This document shows, piece after piece, positions 28,786-38,660 of a stretch of DNA of 64,000 nt (the first letter of the stretch is position 1; every line of letters begins with the position of its first letter). Below the pieces are notes generated by a model. It did no database searches, was not told the origin of the DNA, and saw nothing but the letters and a program-made list of their open reading frames with translations. The DNA is from Metapseudomonas resinovorans DSM 21078 (GTDB lineage: Bacteria; Pseudomonadota; Gammaproteobacteria; Pseudomonadales; Pseudomonadaceae), in the NCBI RefSeq assembly GCF_000423545.1, contig NZ_AUIE01000028.1:1-64000 (forward strand), in the 5' to 3' direction. The position numbers and the translations under genes are program-made.

Positions 28786-29759
28786 CAGGCGTCTTCGTCC
28801 TGCGGCATGTCCAGCAGGCGGCGAGCCATCTGGTTCGACGCACGCACCAAGGCGTCGGTGATGCCAGCCTCGGACGCGGCATGACCCGCGTCACGGACAA
28901 TCTGCAATTCGCTGTTGGGCCAGGCTTTGTGCAGCGCCCAGGCATTGTCCAGCGGGCAGATGGCGTCATAGCGGCCATGCACGATCACGCCCGGCAGATG
29001 GGCGATGCGCGGCATGTCGCGGAGCAATTGATTGGGCTCGAGGAAGGCGTTGTTGACGAAGTAATGGCACTCGATGCGGGCGATGGACAGGGCGCGCATC
29101 GGCTCGCTGAAGCGTTCCACCACCGGTGCACTCGGGCGCAGGGTGGCCGTGCGGCCTTCCCAGGTCGACCAGGCCTTGGCGGCGTGCATCTGGGCGATCT
29201 GGTCCGGGCCGGTCAGGCGTTTGTGGAAGGCCTGCATCAGGTTGCCGTGCTCCTCGGCCGGAATCGGCGCCAGGTAGTCCTCCCAATAGTCCGGGAACAG
29301 GCGGCTACAGCCTTCCTGGTAGAACCAGTGGAAGTCCTCCGGGCGGCACAGGAAGATGCCCCGCAGGATCAGGCCGAGCACGCGCTCCGGGTGCGCCTGG
29401 GCGTAGGCCAGGGACAGGGTGGAACCCCAGGAGCCACCGAACAGTACCCACTTGTCGATGCCCAGATGCTGGCGGATGCGCTCGAGGTCGGCCACCAGGT
29501 CCCAGGTGGTGTTCTTCTCCAGGTTCGCGTGGGGCGTGGAGCGGCCACAGCCACGCTGGTCGAAGGTGACGATGCGGTACAGGTTCGGATCGAAGAAGCG
29601 CCGGCTCAGCGCATCGCAACCGGCCCCCGGCCCACCGTGGATGAACACTACCGGCAGGCCCTCCGGCGTGCCGCTCTCGTCCACATAGAGCACGTGTGGC
29701 GCATCCACCGCCAGATCGTGCCGGGCGTAGGGTTTTATCTCCGGATACAAAGTCTGCAT
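28785..29759 (-). CDS. pip: proline iminopeptidase
   Basis: 324-residue S33 alpha/beta hydrolase that removes N-terminal proline from peptides. Motifs: oxyanion [16 protein letters not shown], nucleophile elbow GGSWGS near residue 110, acid Asp in HGRYDAICP, and His in RDAGHAASE. The N-terminal [11 protein letters not shown] is typical of the family. It is the first gene of pip-dtd and divergent from the lipoprotein gene with a 93-bp gap. Confidence 0.93.
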   Translation of the reverse strand: MQTLYPEIKPYARHDLAVDAPHVLYVDESGTPEGLPVVFIHGGPGAGCDALSRRFFDPNLYRIVTFDQRGCGRSTPHANLEKNTTWDLVADLERIRQHLGIDKWVLFGGSWGSTLSLAYAQAHPERVLGLILRGIFLCRPEDFHWFYQEGCSRLFPDYWEDYLAPIPAEEHGNLMQAFHKRLTGPDQIAQMHAAKAWSTWEGRTATLRPSAPVVERFSEPMRALSIARIECHYFVNNAFLEPNQLLRDMPRIAHLPGVIVHGRYDAICPLDNAWALHKAWPNSELQIVRDAGHAASEAGITDALVRASNQMARRLLDMPQDEDA

Positions 29760-29852
29760 GCTGGGCTCCCGAAACTGTGCGTAAGGTCGACCCCTGGGCG
29801 AGTCCGGCCTTCTAATCTGCCGGGCATCATAACGAGGAAAAAGGAGTTCAGC

Positions 29853-30284
29853 ATGCTACTCAGGAAGTTCGCGCTGCCGACGCTCTGCGTTCTGGCAATC
29901 CTAGCCGGTTGTGGCCGAAACGACCCGGCCGCGGAGCTGGATGCGGCGGTGCAACAACTACAGGACAACCTCGAAGCGAAGAAAACCAGCGCGGTACTGG
30001 AGCAGTTGCACCCGCAGTTCATCGCCCAGCAGCAGAACGACCGCGACTGGGCCAAGCGCACCATGACCCTGCTGTTCATGCGCCACAAGAACGTCAGCGT
30101 GCTCGCCCTCAGCAAGGCCAGCCGGCTCGACCCGACCTACCACGAGAAAGGCTACACCGAGGCCCAGGTGGCCCTCACCGGCGCCGAAGGGCTGATTCCC
30201 GACAGTGCCCGCCACTACGGGGTGAAGCTGGAGTGGTGGCTGGACGATGGCCAGTGGAAGCTCGCCCGGCTGGACTGGCAATGA
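29853..30284 (+). CDS. small lipoprotein of unknown function
   Basis: 143 residues: a lipoprotein signal with lipobox LAGC (Cys20), a helical region with DPAAELDAAVQQLQDNLEAKKTSAVLEQLHP, then WAKRTMTLLFMRHKNVSVL, and a C-terminal beta region ending VKLEWWLDDGQWKLARLDWQ, suggesting a small NTF2-like or similar fold. I do not recognise a characterised homologue. ATG at 29853 has a strong AAGGAG. Its TGA overlaps the Nudix gene start, so the two are cotranslated. Confidence 0.8.
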   Translation: MLLRKFALPTLCVLAILAGCGRNDPAAELDAAVQQLQDNLEAKKTSAVLEQLHPQFIAQQQNDRDWAKRTMTLLFMRHKNVSVLALSKASRLDPTYHEKGYTEAQVALTGAEGLIPDSARHYGVKLEWWLDDGQWKLARLDWQ

Positions 30285-30754
30285 GCGCGCCGCTCACCCA
30301 TCGCATCCGCGCCGCCGGCCTGCTGGTAGAGGACGGTCGCATCCTGCTGGTCAAGCACGTGGTGGGCGACGACACCTACTGGATCCCGCCGGGCGGCGGC
30401 TTCGAGTCCCAGAGCGACGAATCCACCCGCGACACCGTAAGTCGAGAGTTCAGGGAGGAAACCGGACTGGACGTGGCGGTCGGACCGCTGGTCTACGTCC
30501 GCGAATTCGCCGAACCGGCCCTGGGCCGCTTCCACATGGAACTGTTCTACCGGATCGACGCCTGGCGCGGCGAACTCAGCCTGGCCAACCTCAATGGCCT
30601 GGGCGGCGACGAGTTCGAGATTCGCGAACTGGGCTGGGTCAGCCGCGAGGAACTCGCCGCCCTGCCCTTCTACCCGGCGGAGCTGCTGGATGATGTGTGG
30701 GAGCGGGTGGCCGCCGAGGAAGTGGTGATCCGCCACCTCGGCCTGCAGCGCTAG
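30281..30754 (+). CDS. Nudix hydrolase
   Basis: 157 residues with a Nudix fold: RIRAAGLLVEDGRILLVKH, then PPGGGFESQSDES and the helix REFREETGL carrying the catalytic Glu residues. The Nudix box has one residue more than the consensus between the last Gly and the first Glu (GX6E in place of GX5E). The substrate, a nucleoside diphosphate derivative, cannot be predicted. ATG at 30281 overlaps the lipoprotein stop in ATGA. Confidence 0.85.
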   Translation: MSAPLTHRIRAAGLLVEDGRILLVKHVVGDDTYWIPPGGGFESQSDESTRDTVSREFREETGLDVAVGPLVYVREFAEPALGRFHMELFYRIDAWRGELSLANLNGLGGDEFEIRELGWVSREELAALPFYPAELLDDVWERVAAEEVVIRHLGLQR

Positions 30755-30766
30755 CGCGAGACCAGC

Positions 30767-30793
30767 GTCGGGCGGAGTGAAGTGCCGCCCGAC
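30767..30793 (+). terminator. hairpin after the Nudix gene
   Basis: GTCGGGCGG / CCGCCCGAC, a 9-bp stem with a 9-nt loop, 13 bp past the stop. No T tract follows, so termination would be weak or Rho-assisted. Confidence 0.4.
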
Positions 30794-30820
30794 TACCGGC
30801 GAAGGCGCCAAGCAACAAGG

Positions 30821-30843
30821 GTCATAGAGCCGTTAGCTATGAC
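30821..30843. promoter_or_regulatory. inverted repeat upstream of the flavoprotein gene, possible operator
   Basis: GTCATAG (30821-30827) and CTATGAC (30837-30843) form a 23-bp dyad of the size used by dimeric regulators, about 90 bp before the ATG. Nearby, TGGCACTAAGTTTGG (30878-30892) resembles a -24/-12 promoter, but the invariant -12 GC is replaced by GG, so sigma54 use is doubtful. Confidence 0.3.
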
Positions 30844-30929
30844 AGCAATCAGCTCTTGGTCTGGTTTGCCGGCGCCATGGCACTAAGTTTGGGAGTTTGG
30901 GGGCATTCATCTTCACGAGGACAGCCACC

Positions 30930-32342
30930 ATGGACCCAAACCTGCTGGAGGTCGACTACCTGGTGATCGGCGCCGGCGCTGCGGCAATGGCATTCGTCGA
31001 CACCCTGCTCAGCGAATCTGACGCCACCGTGCTGATGGTGGACCGGCACGCCCAGCCCGGCGGCCACTGGAACGATGCCTATCCATTCGTGCGCCTGCAC
31101 CAGCCCTCGGCCTGCTACGGGGTCAACTCCCGCGAACTCGGCAGTGGCAGGAAGGACGCCTCCGCACTGGGCAATGGCCTGTACGAACTGGCTTCCGGCA
31201 CGGAGATTCTCAGCTACTACGAGCAGGTGATGAATCAGCAGTTCCTGCTGTCGGGGCGCGTGCGCTACTACCCCATGTGCGACTACATCGGTGACCGCGC
31301 GTCCGACCATCGCTTCATCTCCCTGCTCAGTGGCCGGGAGTACCGGGTACAGGTGCGGCGCAAACTGGTGGATGCCACTCACGCCCGGACCCAGGTGCCC
31401 TCCACCCACCCCCCGAAATACCGGGTCGCCAGTGGGGTGGCTTGCGTGCCCCCGAATGACCTGCCGCGAATCGGCCAGCCGTGCCCGGCCTATGTGGTGG
31501 TTGGCTCGGGCAAGACCGGCATCGATACCTGCGTGTGGCTGCTGCAGAACGGCGTGGCGCCGGAATCGATCTACTGGATCATGCCCAAGGACGCCTGGCT
31601 GGTGGACCGCGCAAACATTCAGCCCGGCCTGGAGTATTTCGAACAAGTGGTCCAGGGCGTCGCGGCACAGTACGACGCCATCGCCGACGCCACGTCCCTG
31701 CCCGACCTGTTCGGCCGGCTGGAGCAGTCTGGCCAGCTCCTGCGCATCGACCCTGCCGTCACGCCGACGGCCTATCGCGGGGCGACCGTATCGCAAGCAG
31801 AACTGGGCGCCCTGCGCGGCATTCGGCACAAGGTGCGCCTGGGTCATGTGCAAGCGATAGAGCCGGGACGAATCGAGCTCGAGCGGGGCACCCTCGACGT
31901 GCCCCCCGGCGCCTTGCATGTGGACTGCAGTGCAAAGGGCCTCGACGGCTGGGACCCGGTGCGGGTATTCGACGCCGAGCGGATCAACCTGACCCTGGTC
32001 AGCAACAACCAGCCGGTCTTCTCCGCAGCGCTGATCGCTTATGTCGAATGCCACTTGGCGGACGACCACGAGAAGAACGCCTGTTGCGGACCGGTTCCCG
32101 CCCCCCGATTACCCGAAGACTGGATCAGGATCTGGGCGAGTTATATGAACAACTTCGTGCGCTGGCGTGCTGATCCGGGATTGACCCAGTGGCTGGGGAA
32201 GTCACGCCTGTTTCTGATGACCACCGTCATGCGCGATCTGCGTCCGGAAGACACGGAACGACATGCCCTGCTCCATAAGCTGGCGAATGCCCGGCAGCGC
32301 GGAGTGGAAAACCTGCCGCGGCTGATGGCGATGCTCACCTGA
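30930..32342 (+). CDS. FAD/NAD(P)-binding oxidoreductase, function unknown
   Basis: 470 residues. The FAD Rossmann motif is VIGAGAAAMAF at about 11-21 with VDRHAQPGGHWNDAYPF, a flavin-monooxygenase-like signature; a second dinucleotide motif VVVGSGKTGIDTCVWLL lies near residues 190-205. The mid-region MPKDAWLVDRANIQP and the C-terminal helices are not recognisable. It may be a Baeyer-Villiger or N-oxidising type enzyme, or an oxidase; no substrate can be assigned. ATG at 30930 was preferred to a TTG 33 nt upstream because GAGG precedes it. It is followed after 15 bp by an epoxide-hydrolase-like gene. This pair is not part of the P. aeruginosa gene order here. Confidence 0.75.
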   Translation: MDPNLLEVDYLVIGAGAAAMAFVDTLLSESDATVLMVDRHAQPGGHWNDAYPFVRLHQPSACYGVNSRELGSGRKDASALGNGLYELASGTEILSYYEQVMNQQFLLSGRVRYYPMCDYIGDRASDHRFISLLSGREYRVQVRRKLVDATHARTQVPSTHPPKYRVASGVACVPPNDLPRIGQPCPAYVVVGSGKTGIDTCVWLLQNGVAPESIYWIMPKDAWLVDRANIQPGLEYFEQVVQGVAAQYDAIADATSLPDLFGRLEQSGQLLRIDPAVTPTAYRGATVSQAELGALRGIRHKVRLGHVQAIEPGRIELERGTLDVPPGALHVDCSAKGLDGWDPVRVFDAERINLTLVSNNQPVFSAALIAYVECHLADDHEKNACCGPVPAPRLPEDWIRIWASYMNNFVRWRADPGLTQWLGKSRLFLMTTVMRDLRPEDTERHALLHKLANARQRGVENLPRLMAMLT

Positions 32343-32357
32343 GCACGGGACGCGAAC

Positions 32358-33314
32358 ATGACCACTCCGCAGCTGGAAACCCTCAGCGTCAATGGCATCC
32401 GCATGCAGGTCGCCATGCAGGGTGCCGGGCCACTCGTGCTGCTGTGCCATGGGTTTCCGGAGCTCTGGTACTCCTGGCGGCACCAGCTCGACGCGCTCTC
32501 GACCGCCGGATTCCGGGTCGTCGCCCCGGACATGCGCGGCTACGGCGGGACCGACGCGCCGCTGCAGGTGGAGGCTTACACCCGGCTGCATCTGATCGGG
32601 GACATGGTGGACCTGGTCCGGGTGCTGGGGGAAAGACAGGCGGTGATTGCCGGCCACGACTGGGGGGCAATGGTGGCCTGGGGCGCTGCGCTGACCAGAC
32701 CGGACCTGTTTCGCGCCGTCATCGGCATGAGCGTGCCCTTCGCGCCACCTGACCCCACGGATGTCCTGAAAGCGCTGGAGGACCTAGGTATCCATGACTA
32801 TTACCTGCAGTACTTCCAGGTGCCTGGTGTGGCGGAAGCCGAGCTGGAGCGGGATACCGAAGCGACCATCAGGCGGCTGCTCCATTGCGGCTCCGGGGAT
32901 TGGCGCGGTGTGCCAGCCTTTGGCCGCCTCCCCGGGCAGGGCTTCCTCGACCACATGGAAGCCCCCAGGCGGCTGCCGACCTGGCTAACCGAAGACGACA
33001 TCGCACACTACACGGGGGAATTCCGCCGCACCGGCTTTCGCGGCGGGCTCAACTGGTACCGGACCATGCGGCTCTCCGCTGAACTGATGGCGCCCTGGCG
33101 CGGTTGCATCGTCCGGCAGCCGTCGCTGTTCATCGCCGGGGCCCGGGACTCCGTACTCGGATTCCCGATGATCCCCCAGCTGATCGCTGCCTTCCCGAAA
33201 ACACTGCCCGGGCTGCGCGGGTGCCACATGCTCGAGGGAGCCGGGCACTGGATACAGCAGGAGCGAGCCACGGAAGTCAGCAGGCTGATGCTGGAGTTCC
33301 TCCGCACCCTTTAA
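32358..33314 (+). CDS. epoxide-hydrolase-like alpha/beta hydrolase
   Basis: 318 residues. Oxyanion motif HGFPELWYSWRHQL and MRGYGGTD are typical of soluble epoxide hydrolases. The nucleophile is Asp in GHDWGA, not Ser. A cap region with several Tyr residues follows, then a candidate charge-relay region around GARDSVLG and a base His in GAGHWIQQE. It would open an epoxide or act as a dehalogenase/ester hydrolase. Being 15 bp after the flavoprotein gene suggests sequential oxidation and hydrolysis. Some fluoroacetate dehalogenases share this scaffold. Confidence 0.8.
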   Translation: MTTPQLETLSVNGIRMQVAMQGAGPLVLLCHGFPELWYSWRHQLDALSTAGFRVVAPDMRGYGGTDAPLQVEAYTRLHLIGDMVDLVRVLGERQAVIAGHDWGAMVAWGAALTRPDLFRAVIGMSVPFAPPDPTDVLKALEDLGIHDYYLQYFQVPGVAEAELERDTEATIRRLLHCGSGDWRGVPAFGRLPGQGFLDHMEAPRRLPTWLTEDDIAHYTGEFRRTGFRGGLNWYRTMRLSAELMAPWRGCIVRQPSLFIAGARDSVLGFPMIPQLIAAFPKTLPGLRGCHMLEGAGHWIQQERATEVSRLMLEFLRTL

Positions 33315-33365
33315 ACCGGCATGGGTGACGGGATCACTTCCCGCGTGCACATCGGCTCGGCCAGG

Positions 33366-34169
33366 TCACCTGCCGTAGCGCTGATGCCCCCACGCCAACA
33401 TCGCCTGCAACAGCTTGCGCAGCACGGCCTGGGTCGGCACAGCCAGGTCTTCGCGGTAGTCGAAGGGCACCTGCTCGTCCATGTAGGTGCATTGGGCCAG
33501 TTCCAGCTGCACCGCGTGGATGTGCTGGTCGGGCTGGCCGTAGTGGCGGGTGATGTGGCCGCCCTTGAAGCGCCCATTCAGCACATGGCTGTAGTCCTGC
33601 GCATCGGCGCAAACCGCCACCAGCGCCTCGGCCAGGGTCGAATCGCAACTGGCACCGGCGTTGGTGCCGAGGTTGAAGTCGGGCAGCCGACCATCGAACA
33701 GGCGCGGGACGAAAGAGCGGATGGAGTGGGCGTCGAATAGCAGCGCGTAACCGAACTCGGCTTTCATGCGCGCCAGCTCATCACGGAGGGTCTGGTGGTA
33801 GGGCATCCAGATTTCCGCCAGATAACGCGCACGCTCCGCCGCGGTGGGCTCTTCGCCCTCGCGGTAGAGCGGCTCGCCATCGAACAGGGTGGCCGGATAG
33901 AGGCCGGTGGTGGCCGTGGCATAGAGCGGCGTGTCATCGGCCGGGCGATTGAGGTCGATGACATAGCGCGAATACTGCGCCGCCAGCGTGCTCGCGCCCA
34001 GCTCGGCAGCGAAGTCATACAGGCGCGGAATGTGCCAGTCGGTATCGGTAAGGTCCCAGCCGGCCTCCACCATGCCGGCCTCCACCGCCGGGGTCAGGTG
34101 GATGCCGGGGTGCGGCATGCTGATCAGCAACGGCGCGCTGCCGCGGCTGAAGCTCAGAACGTTATCCAC
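33366..34169 (-). CDS. hutG: N-formylglutamate deformylase
   Basis: 267-residue zinc hydrolase that converts N-formylglutamate to glutamate and formate, the last step of the five-step histidine route. Motifs: [39 protein letters not shown] and [11 protein letters not shown]. Start is GTG at 34169 (GTG GAT AAC GTT), overlapping hutI by 8 bp. It is the last gene of the hut operon; no obvious terminator is visible in the 51-bp gap to the convergent hydrolase gene. Confidence 0.95.
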   Translation of the reverse strand: MDNVLSFSRGSAPLLISMPHPGIHLTPAVEAGMVEAGWDLTDTDWHIPRLYDFAAELGASTLAAQYSRYVIDLNRPADDTPLYATATTGLYPATLFDGEPLYREGEEPTAAERARYLAEIWMPYHQTLRDELARMKAEFGYALLFDAHSIRSFVPRLFDGRLPDFNLGTNAGASCDSTLAEALVAVCADAQDYSHVLNGRFKGGHITRHYGQPDQHIHAVQLELAQCTYMDEQVPFDYREDLAVPTQAVLRKLLQAMLAWGHQRYGR

Positions 34170-35370
34170 AGTCGATCTCCTGTCCGTGTCGAATCACCCG
34201 CTTGGGCAGGTCGCCGCCCAGCCAATAGGCGAGTTCCGCTGGGCGCTCGATGTCCCAGGCGATGAAGTCGGCCACCTTGCCCACTTCCAGGCTGCCGTGA
34301 CTGTCGGCCAGCCCCAGGGCCTTGGCCGCGTGCAGGGTGGCGCCGGCAAGCGCCTCTTCCGGGGTCAGGCGGAACGAGGTGCAGGCCATGTTCAGCATCA
34401 TCCGCAGCGACAGCGCCGGGGAGGTGCCAGGGTTGAGGTCGGTGGACACCGCCATGGCGACGCCGTGCTTGCGCAGTGCGTCGATGGGCGGCAGCTGGGT
34501 TTCCCGCAGCAGGTAGAAGGCGCCTGGCAGCAGCACGGCGACCGTTCCGGCCGCCGCCATCGCAATGGCGTCGTCCTCGGTCATGTACTCCAGGTGGTCC
34601 GCCGATAGCGCCTGGTAGCGCGCGGCCAGGGCGGAGCCATGCAGGGACGAGAGCTGCTCGGCATGCAGCTTCACCGGCAGGCCCAGCTCACGGGCCACCT
34701 TGAATACCCGCTCCACCTGGGCCGGGGAAAAGGCCAGGTGTTCGCAGAAGGCATCCACCGCATCCACCAGCCCTTCACCGGCCAGGGTCGGCAGCATCTC
34801 GTTGCAGATGTGGCCGATGTAATCGTCGGCACGACCGGCATACTCCGGCGGCAAGGCGTGGGCCGCCAGGCAGGTGGCGCGCACGGTCATCGGCAGGGTC
34901 TCGCCCAGGCGCCGGGCGACCCGCAGCATCTTGCGCTCGCTGGCCAGGTCCAGGCCGTAGCCGGACTTCACTTCCAGGGTGGTAACGCCGTCGCGCAGCA
35001 GCTTTCGGGCGCGACGGGTAGCGCTTTCCAGCAGCTCGTCCTCACTGGCCTCGCGGGTGGCGCGCACGGTGCTGGCGATGCCGCCGCCCTGGGCGGCAAT
35101 CTCGGCGTAGCTGACGCCTTCCAGGCGCTGCTCGAACTCGCGGCTGCGATCCCCACCGAAGACCAGGTGGGTGTGGCAATCGATCAGCCCCGGGGTGACC
35201 CAGGCGCCGTTGAGATCGACTTCCACGTCATAGGGAATCGCCGGCAGTGCCTCGCGCGGGCCGATCCACTCGATGCGCCCGGCATAGGTGACCAGCACCG
35301 CGTCTTCGATGATCGCGTACTTGCCGTCCTTCATGGTCGCGGCATGGCAGTTCTGCCAGAGGTGTTTCAT
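34162..35370 (-). CDS. hutI: imidazolonepropionase
   Basis: 402-residue amidohydrolase that opens imidazolone propionate to formiminoglutamate. Metal ligands: [10 protein letters not shown], His in KLHAEQLSS, and STDLNPGT. The ATG at 35370 ([13 protein letters not shown]) overlaps hutH2 by 4 bp; the reading frame continues upstream in hutH2's shadow and is not used. Cytoplasmic. Confidence 0.95.
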   Translation of the reverse strand: MKHLWQNCHAATMKDGKYAIIEDAVLVTYAGRIEWIGPREALPAIPYDVEVDLNGAWVTPGLIDCHTHLVFGGDRSREFEQRLEGVSYAEIAAQGGGIASTVRATREASEDELLESATRRARKLLRDGVTTLEVKSGYGLDLASERKMLRVARRLGETLPMTVRATCLAAHALPPEYAGRADDYIGHICNEMLPTLAGEGLVDAVDAFCEHLAFSPAQVERVFKVARELGLPVKLHAEQLSSLHGSALAARYQALSADHLEYMTEDDAIAMAAAGTVAVLLPGAFYLLRETQLPPIDALRKHGVAMAVSTDLNPGTSPALSLRMMLNMACTSFRLTPEEALAGATLHAAKALGLADSHGSLEVGKVADFIAWDIERPAELAYWLGGDLPKRVIRHGQEIDCG

Positions 35371-36899
35371 TGCAGTCCTCCGGTGCGAGCGGCGATCCCT
35401 TCCAGCGCGGCACCGTCGCGCAACAGGTCGGCGGCACGGGCGATGTCCGGCGCCAGCCAACGGTCCTGGTCATAGGCGGGCACACGCTCGCGCAGGGTTT
35501 CCCAGGCGGCAGCGGTGCCGGCACCAAAGCTCCTGGGCTTGTGGAACTCAAAGGCCTGGGCGGCCAACAAGTATTCGATCGCGAGAATACGGCCGCAGTT
35601 CTCCAGCGCCCGGCCCAATTTGAGGGCTGCACTGGTACCCAGGCTCAGGTGGTCTTCCTGCAGCCCGGAGGTGACGAAGTTATCCACAACCGCGGGTTGC
35701 GCCAGCTGGCGGTTCTCGCCCACCAGGGCGGCAGCCACGTATTGGGCGATCATCATTCCCGAGTTGACCCCGGGCTGGCTCACCAAGAAGGCCGGCAGGC
35801 CACTGACCAGCGGGTTGACCAGCCGATCCAGGCGCCGTTCGGCGATACCGCCCAGCTCGGCCACGGCGATGGCCAGCAGGTCCGCCGCCATGGCGACCGA
35901 TTCGCCGTGGGGGTTGGCCTGGGACACCACCTTGTAGGCGTCCGGCGTGCCCAGCAGCAGCGGGTTGTCGTTGGCCGCGGACAGTTCGGTGTCGACCTGG
36001 CGCGCAGCGTGGGCCAGTTGGTCACGGCAGGCGCCATGCACCTGCGGGATGGAACGGATGCTCAGGGCGTCCTGGGTGCGGACGCCGCGGCTTTCGGCGA
36101 CCACCTCGCTGCCCGCGAGCAGGGCCAGCAGGTTGGCGCCCACCGTCTGCATGCCCGGGTGTGGCTTGAGGGCGATGATGTCCGGGTCGAAGGCGGCGAT
36201 CTGCCCGCGCAGGGCTTCGAAACTCATGGCGCCGATCACGTCGGCCCAGCGCATCAGGCGTTCGGCGTCGTCCAGGGCGAGGCAGGTCAGGCCGGTCATG
36301 CAGGGCAGGCCATTGACCAGGCAGAGCCCATCCTTGGCGCCTAGGCGCACGGGCTCCAGGCCTTCAGCGGCCAGGGCCTCGACGGCAGGCACCACCTGGC
36401 CGCGATAGCTCACCTCGCCAACGCCGAGCAGGGCGATGCCGACATGGGCCATGTGGGTCAGGTAGCCCACGGAACCCTGGGACGGCACCCGCGGGGTGAT
36501 GCCACGATTCAGCAGGGCCAGCAGCGCCTCCACCACCTGCCGCTGCAGGCCGGAGTGGCCGTGGCTGTAGTTGGCGATGGCGCAGCAGATGATGGCGCGC
36601 GTCTGCTCGTCTGCCAGGACCGGACCAACGCCGCAGGCGTGGCTGAGCAGCGTGTTACGTGACAGCGCGGCGAATTGTTCGGCGTTCAGCACAATGTCGC
36701 TCAGGGCGCCGAGGCCGGTGCTGATCCCGTAGGCGCGTTCGCCCCGTTCGACGATACGTTCGACGATGCCACGGGCATTCTCGATGCGCGCCCAGGCTGC
36801 CGGGGTCAGCTCCAGGCGGGCGCCGTGACGGGCCACCGCCACCACCTGGCGCCAGTTCAGCGGTGAATCGCCCAGCAGGACTTTCTCGGGTAACGACAT
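35367..36899 (-). CDS. hutH2: histidase-family protein lacking the MIO tripeptide
   Basis: 510-residue homologue of histidine ammonia-lyase. The fold signatures [45 protein letters not shown] and QEDHLSLG are kept. However, the Ala-Ser-Gly that cyclises to the MIO electrophile in HutH (145-147 in the neighbouring hutH) is replaced by Tyr146-Leu147-Thr148 in [11 protein letters not shown]. The active-site Tyr of DPYSLR is Leu279 here (DALSIR), while the Arg and the Glu of QEDH remain. Either it uses no MIO, catalyses another reaction, or is a structural or regulatory partner. It sits between hutI (4-bp overlap) and hutV. Confidence 0.85.
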   Translation of the reverse strand: MSLPEKVLLGDSPLNWRQVVAVARHGARLELTPAAWARIENARGIVERIVERGERAYGISTGLGALSDIVLNAEQFAALSRNTLLSHACGVGPVLADEQTRAIICCAIANYSHGHSGLQRQVVEALLALLNRGITPRVPSQGSVGYLTHMAHVGIALLGVGEVSYRGQVVPAVEALAAEGLEPVRLGAKDGLCLVNGLPCMTGLTCLALDDAERLMRWADVIGAMSFEALRGQIAAFDPDIIALKPHPGMQTVGANLLALLAGSEVVAESRGVRTQDALSIRSIPQVHGACRDQLAHAARQVDTELSAANDNPLLLGTPDAYKVVSQANPHGESVAMAADLLAIAVAELGGIAERRLDRLVNPLVSGLPAFLVSQPGVNSGMMIAQYVAAALVGENRQLAQPAVVDNFVTSGLQEDHLSLGTSAALKLGRALENCGRILAIEYLLAAQAFEFHKPRSFGAGTAAAWETLRERVPAYDQDRWLAPDIARAADLLRDGAALEGIAARTGGLQ

Positions 36900-36910
36900 T
36901 CGGATGTTCC

Positions 36911-37726
36911 TTACAGATTGGCCACGCGGCGCTGGACGAAGCGGTCGACGTAATCGTCCGCGGGCTGGTGGAGGATTTCACGCGGCGTACCGACCTGGAT
37001 CAGTTGGCCGTCCTTGAGGATGGCGATGCGATTGCCGATGCGCACAGCTTCGTCCAGGTCATGGGTGATGAAGACGATGGTCTTCTGCAGGGTCTTCTGC
37101 AGCTCCAGCAACTGCTCCTGCATGTCGGCGCGGATCAGCGGGTCGAGGGCGCTGAAGGCTTCGTCCATGAGGATGATGTCGGTGTCGGAGGCCAATGCAC
37201 GAGCCAGGCCGACGCGTTGGCGCATGCCACCGGAAAGCTGGTGCGGGTAGGACTTCTCGTAGCCTTTCAGGCCCACGGTGGTGATCCAGTGCTGGGCACG
37301 CTCCAGGCAGTATTCCTTGGTCTCGCCGCGCACCTTGAGGCCGTAGGCGACGTTGTCGATCACCGACTTGTGCGGCAGCAGGCCGAAGCTCTGGAACACC
37401 ATGCTGATCTTCTTGCGGCGGAATTCGCGCAACTGCTCCATGTCGTAGCGCAGGATGTCCTCGCCATCGACCAGGATCTGCCCGCTGGTGGGGTCGATCA
37501 GGCGGTTGAAGTGGCGCACCAGGGTGGACTTGCCGGAGCCGGACAGGCCCATGATCACGAAGATCTCGCCCGCGCCGATGGACAGCGACAAGTCGTTGAC
37601 CCCGACCACGCAACCCGTGTTTTCCAGCACATCGGCCTTGCTCTTGCCTTGCTGGATCAGTGCCAGGGCCTCCTCGGCGCGCTGGCCGAAGATCTTGAAT
37701 ACGTTCTTGACGACGATCTTGCTCAT
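36911..37726 (-). CDS. hutV: histidine ABC transporter ATPase HutV
   Basis: 271 residues, ProV/OpuAA-type ATPase: N-terminal VFKIFG ... [15 protein letters not shown], Walker [10 protein letters not shown], signature [15 protein letters not shown], Walker [14 protein letters not shown] and switch THDLDEA. It lacks the C-terminal CBS domains of true ProV, as HutV does. Start taken at ATG 37726 (MSKIVVKN), the family N-terminus; an ATG 15 nt upstream overlaps the hutW stop in ATGA and would add MSGEN. Powers histidine uptake with HutW and HutX. Confidence 0.88.
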   Translation of the reverse strand: MSKIVVKNVFKIFGQRAEEALALIQQGKSKADVLENTGCVVGVNDLSLSIGAGEIFVIMGLSGSGKSTLVRHFNRLIDPTSGQILVDGEDILRYDMEQLREFRRKKISMVFQSFGLLPHKSVIDNVAYGLKVRGETKEYCLERAQHWITTVGLKGYEKSYPHQLSGGMRQRVGLARALASDTDIILMDEAFSALDPLIRADMQEQLLELQKTLQKTIVFITHDLDEAVRIGNRIAILKDGQLIQVGTPREILHQPADDYVDRFVQRRVANL

Positions 37727-37737
37727 GTTCTCGCCAC

Positions 37738-38589
37738 TCATTTGCTGACTGCGTGCCGCGAACGGCCGTAAGCCTGGGTGATGCGGTCGAAGACCACAGC
37801 CAGGATGACGATGGCCAGGCCTGCTTCGAGGCCCTTGCCGACGTTGAGCGTCTGGATGCCCACCAGGACGTCTTCACCGAGGCCACGGGCGCCGATCATC
37901 GAGGCGATCACCACCATCGACAGGGCCATCATGGTGGTCTGGTTGATACCGGCCATGATGCTCGGCATGGCCAGCGGCAGCTGCACGCCGAACAGTTGCT
38001 GCCAGCGGTTGGCGCCAAAGGCGTTGATGGCTTCCATCACTTCTCCGTCAACCTGGCGGATGCCGAGATCGGTCAGACGGATAAGCGGCGGCGCGGCGTA
38101 GATCACGGTGGCGAAAATGGCTGGCACCTTGCCCAGGCCGAAGAGCATCAGCACCGGGATCAGGTACACGAAGCTGGGCATGGTCTGCATGATGTCCAGC
38201 AGCGGCATCAGCACGGCGCGCAGGCGGTCGCTACGGGCCGCAAGGATGCCCAGGGGGATGCCGATCAATACCGAGATGAAGGTGGCCACCAGCATCAGCG
38301 CCACGGTCTGCATCAGTTTGTCCCAGAGCCCCACCGCACCGACCAGGAACAGCAGGCCGGTGATCACCACCGTCGGCAGGATGCGCCGGGTGGCATGCCA
38401 GGTGATGCCGGCGACTATCGCCAGTACCAGCCACCAGGGCGTGGCGCGCAGGGTGCCTTCCAGATAGACGATGGCCCAGAGCAGGGTGTCGGAGATGTGG
38501 CGGAACACATCGCCGTAGTTGGTCACCAGGCTGTCTACCCAGCCATTGACCCAATCAGCGATGGAGAAGGTGAAGCGTTCGGGGAACAT
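37738..38589 (-). CDS. hutW: histidine ABC transporter permease HutW
   Basis: 283-residue ProW-type permease with about six membrane segments and the coupling loop [30 protein letters not shown]. It pairs with HutV and the periplasmic HutX. It follows hutX by 71 bp and overlaps the alternative hutV start. Confidence 0.88.
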   Translation of the reverse strand: MFPERFTFSIADWVNGWVDSLVTNYGDVFRHISDTLLWAIVYLEGTLRATPWWLVLAIVAGITWHATRRILPTVVITGLLFLVGAVGLWDKLMQTVALMLVATFISVLIGIPLGILAARSDRLRAVLMPLLDIMQTMPSFVYLIPVLMLFGLGKVPAIFATVIYAAPPLIRLTDLGIRQVDGEVMEAINAFGANRWQQLFGVQLPLAMPSIMAGINQTTMMALSMVVIASMIGARGLGEDVLVGIQTLNVGKGLEAGLAIVILAVVFDRITQAYGRSRHAVSK

Positions 38590-38660
38590 AGCTCGCTCCG
38601 GTCATGTGGGGGGCCTTCTCCACCCTGGGAGAAGGCCGGGATCAGTAGTGCCCAGCGGCC

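Noticed and set aside
30878-30892. Sigma54 promoter for the flavoprotein gene
   Set aside because: TGGCAC fits -24, but the invariant -12 GC is GG; kept only as a remark.
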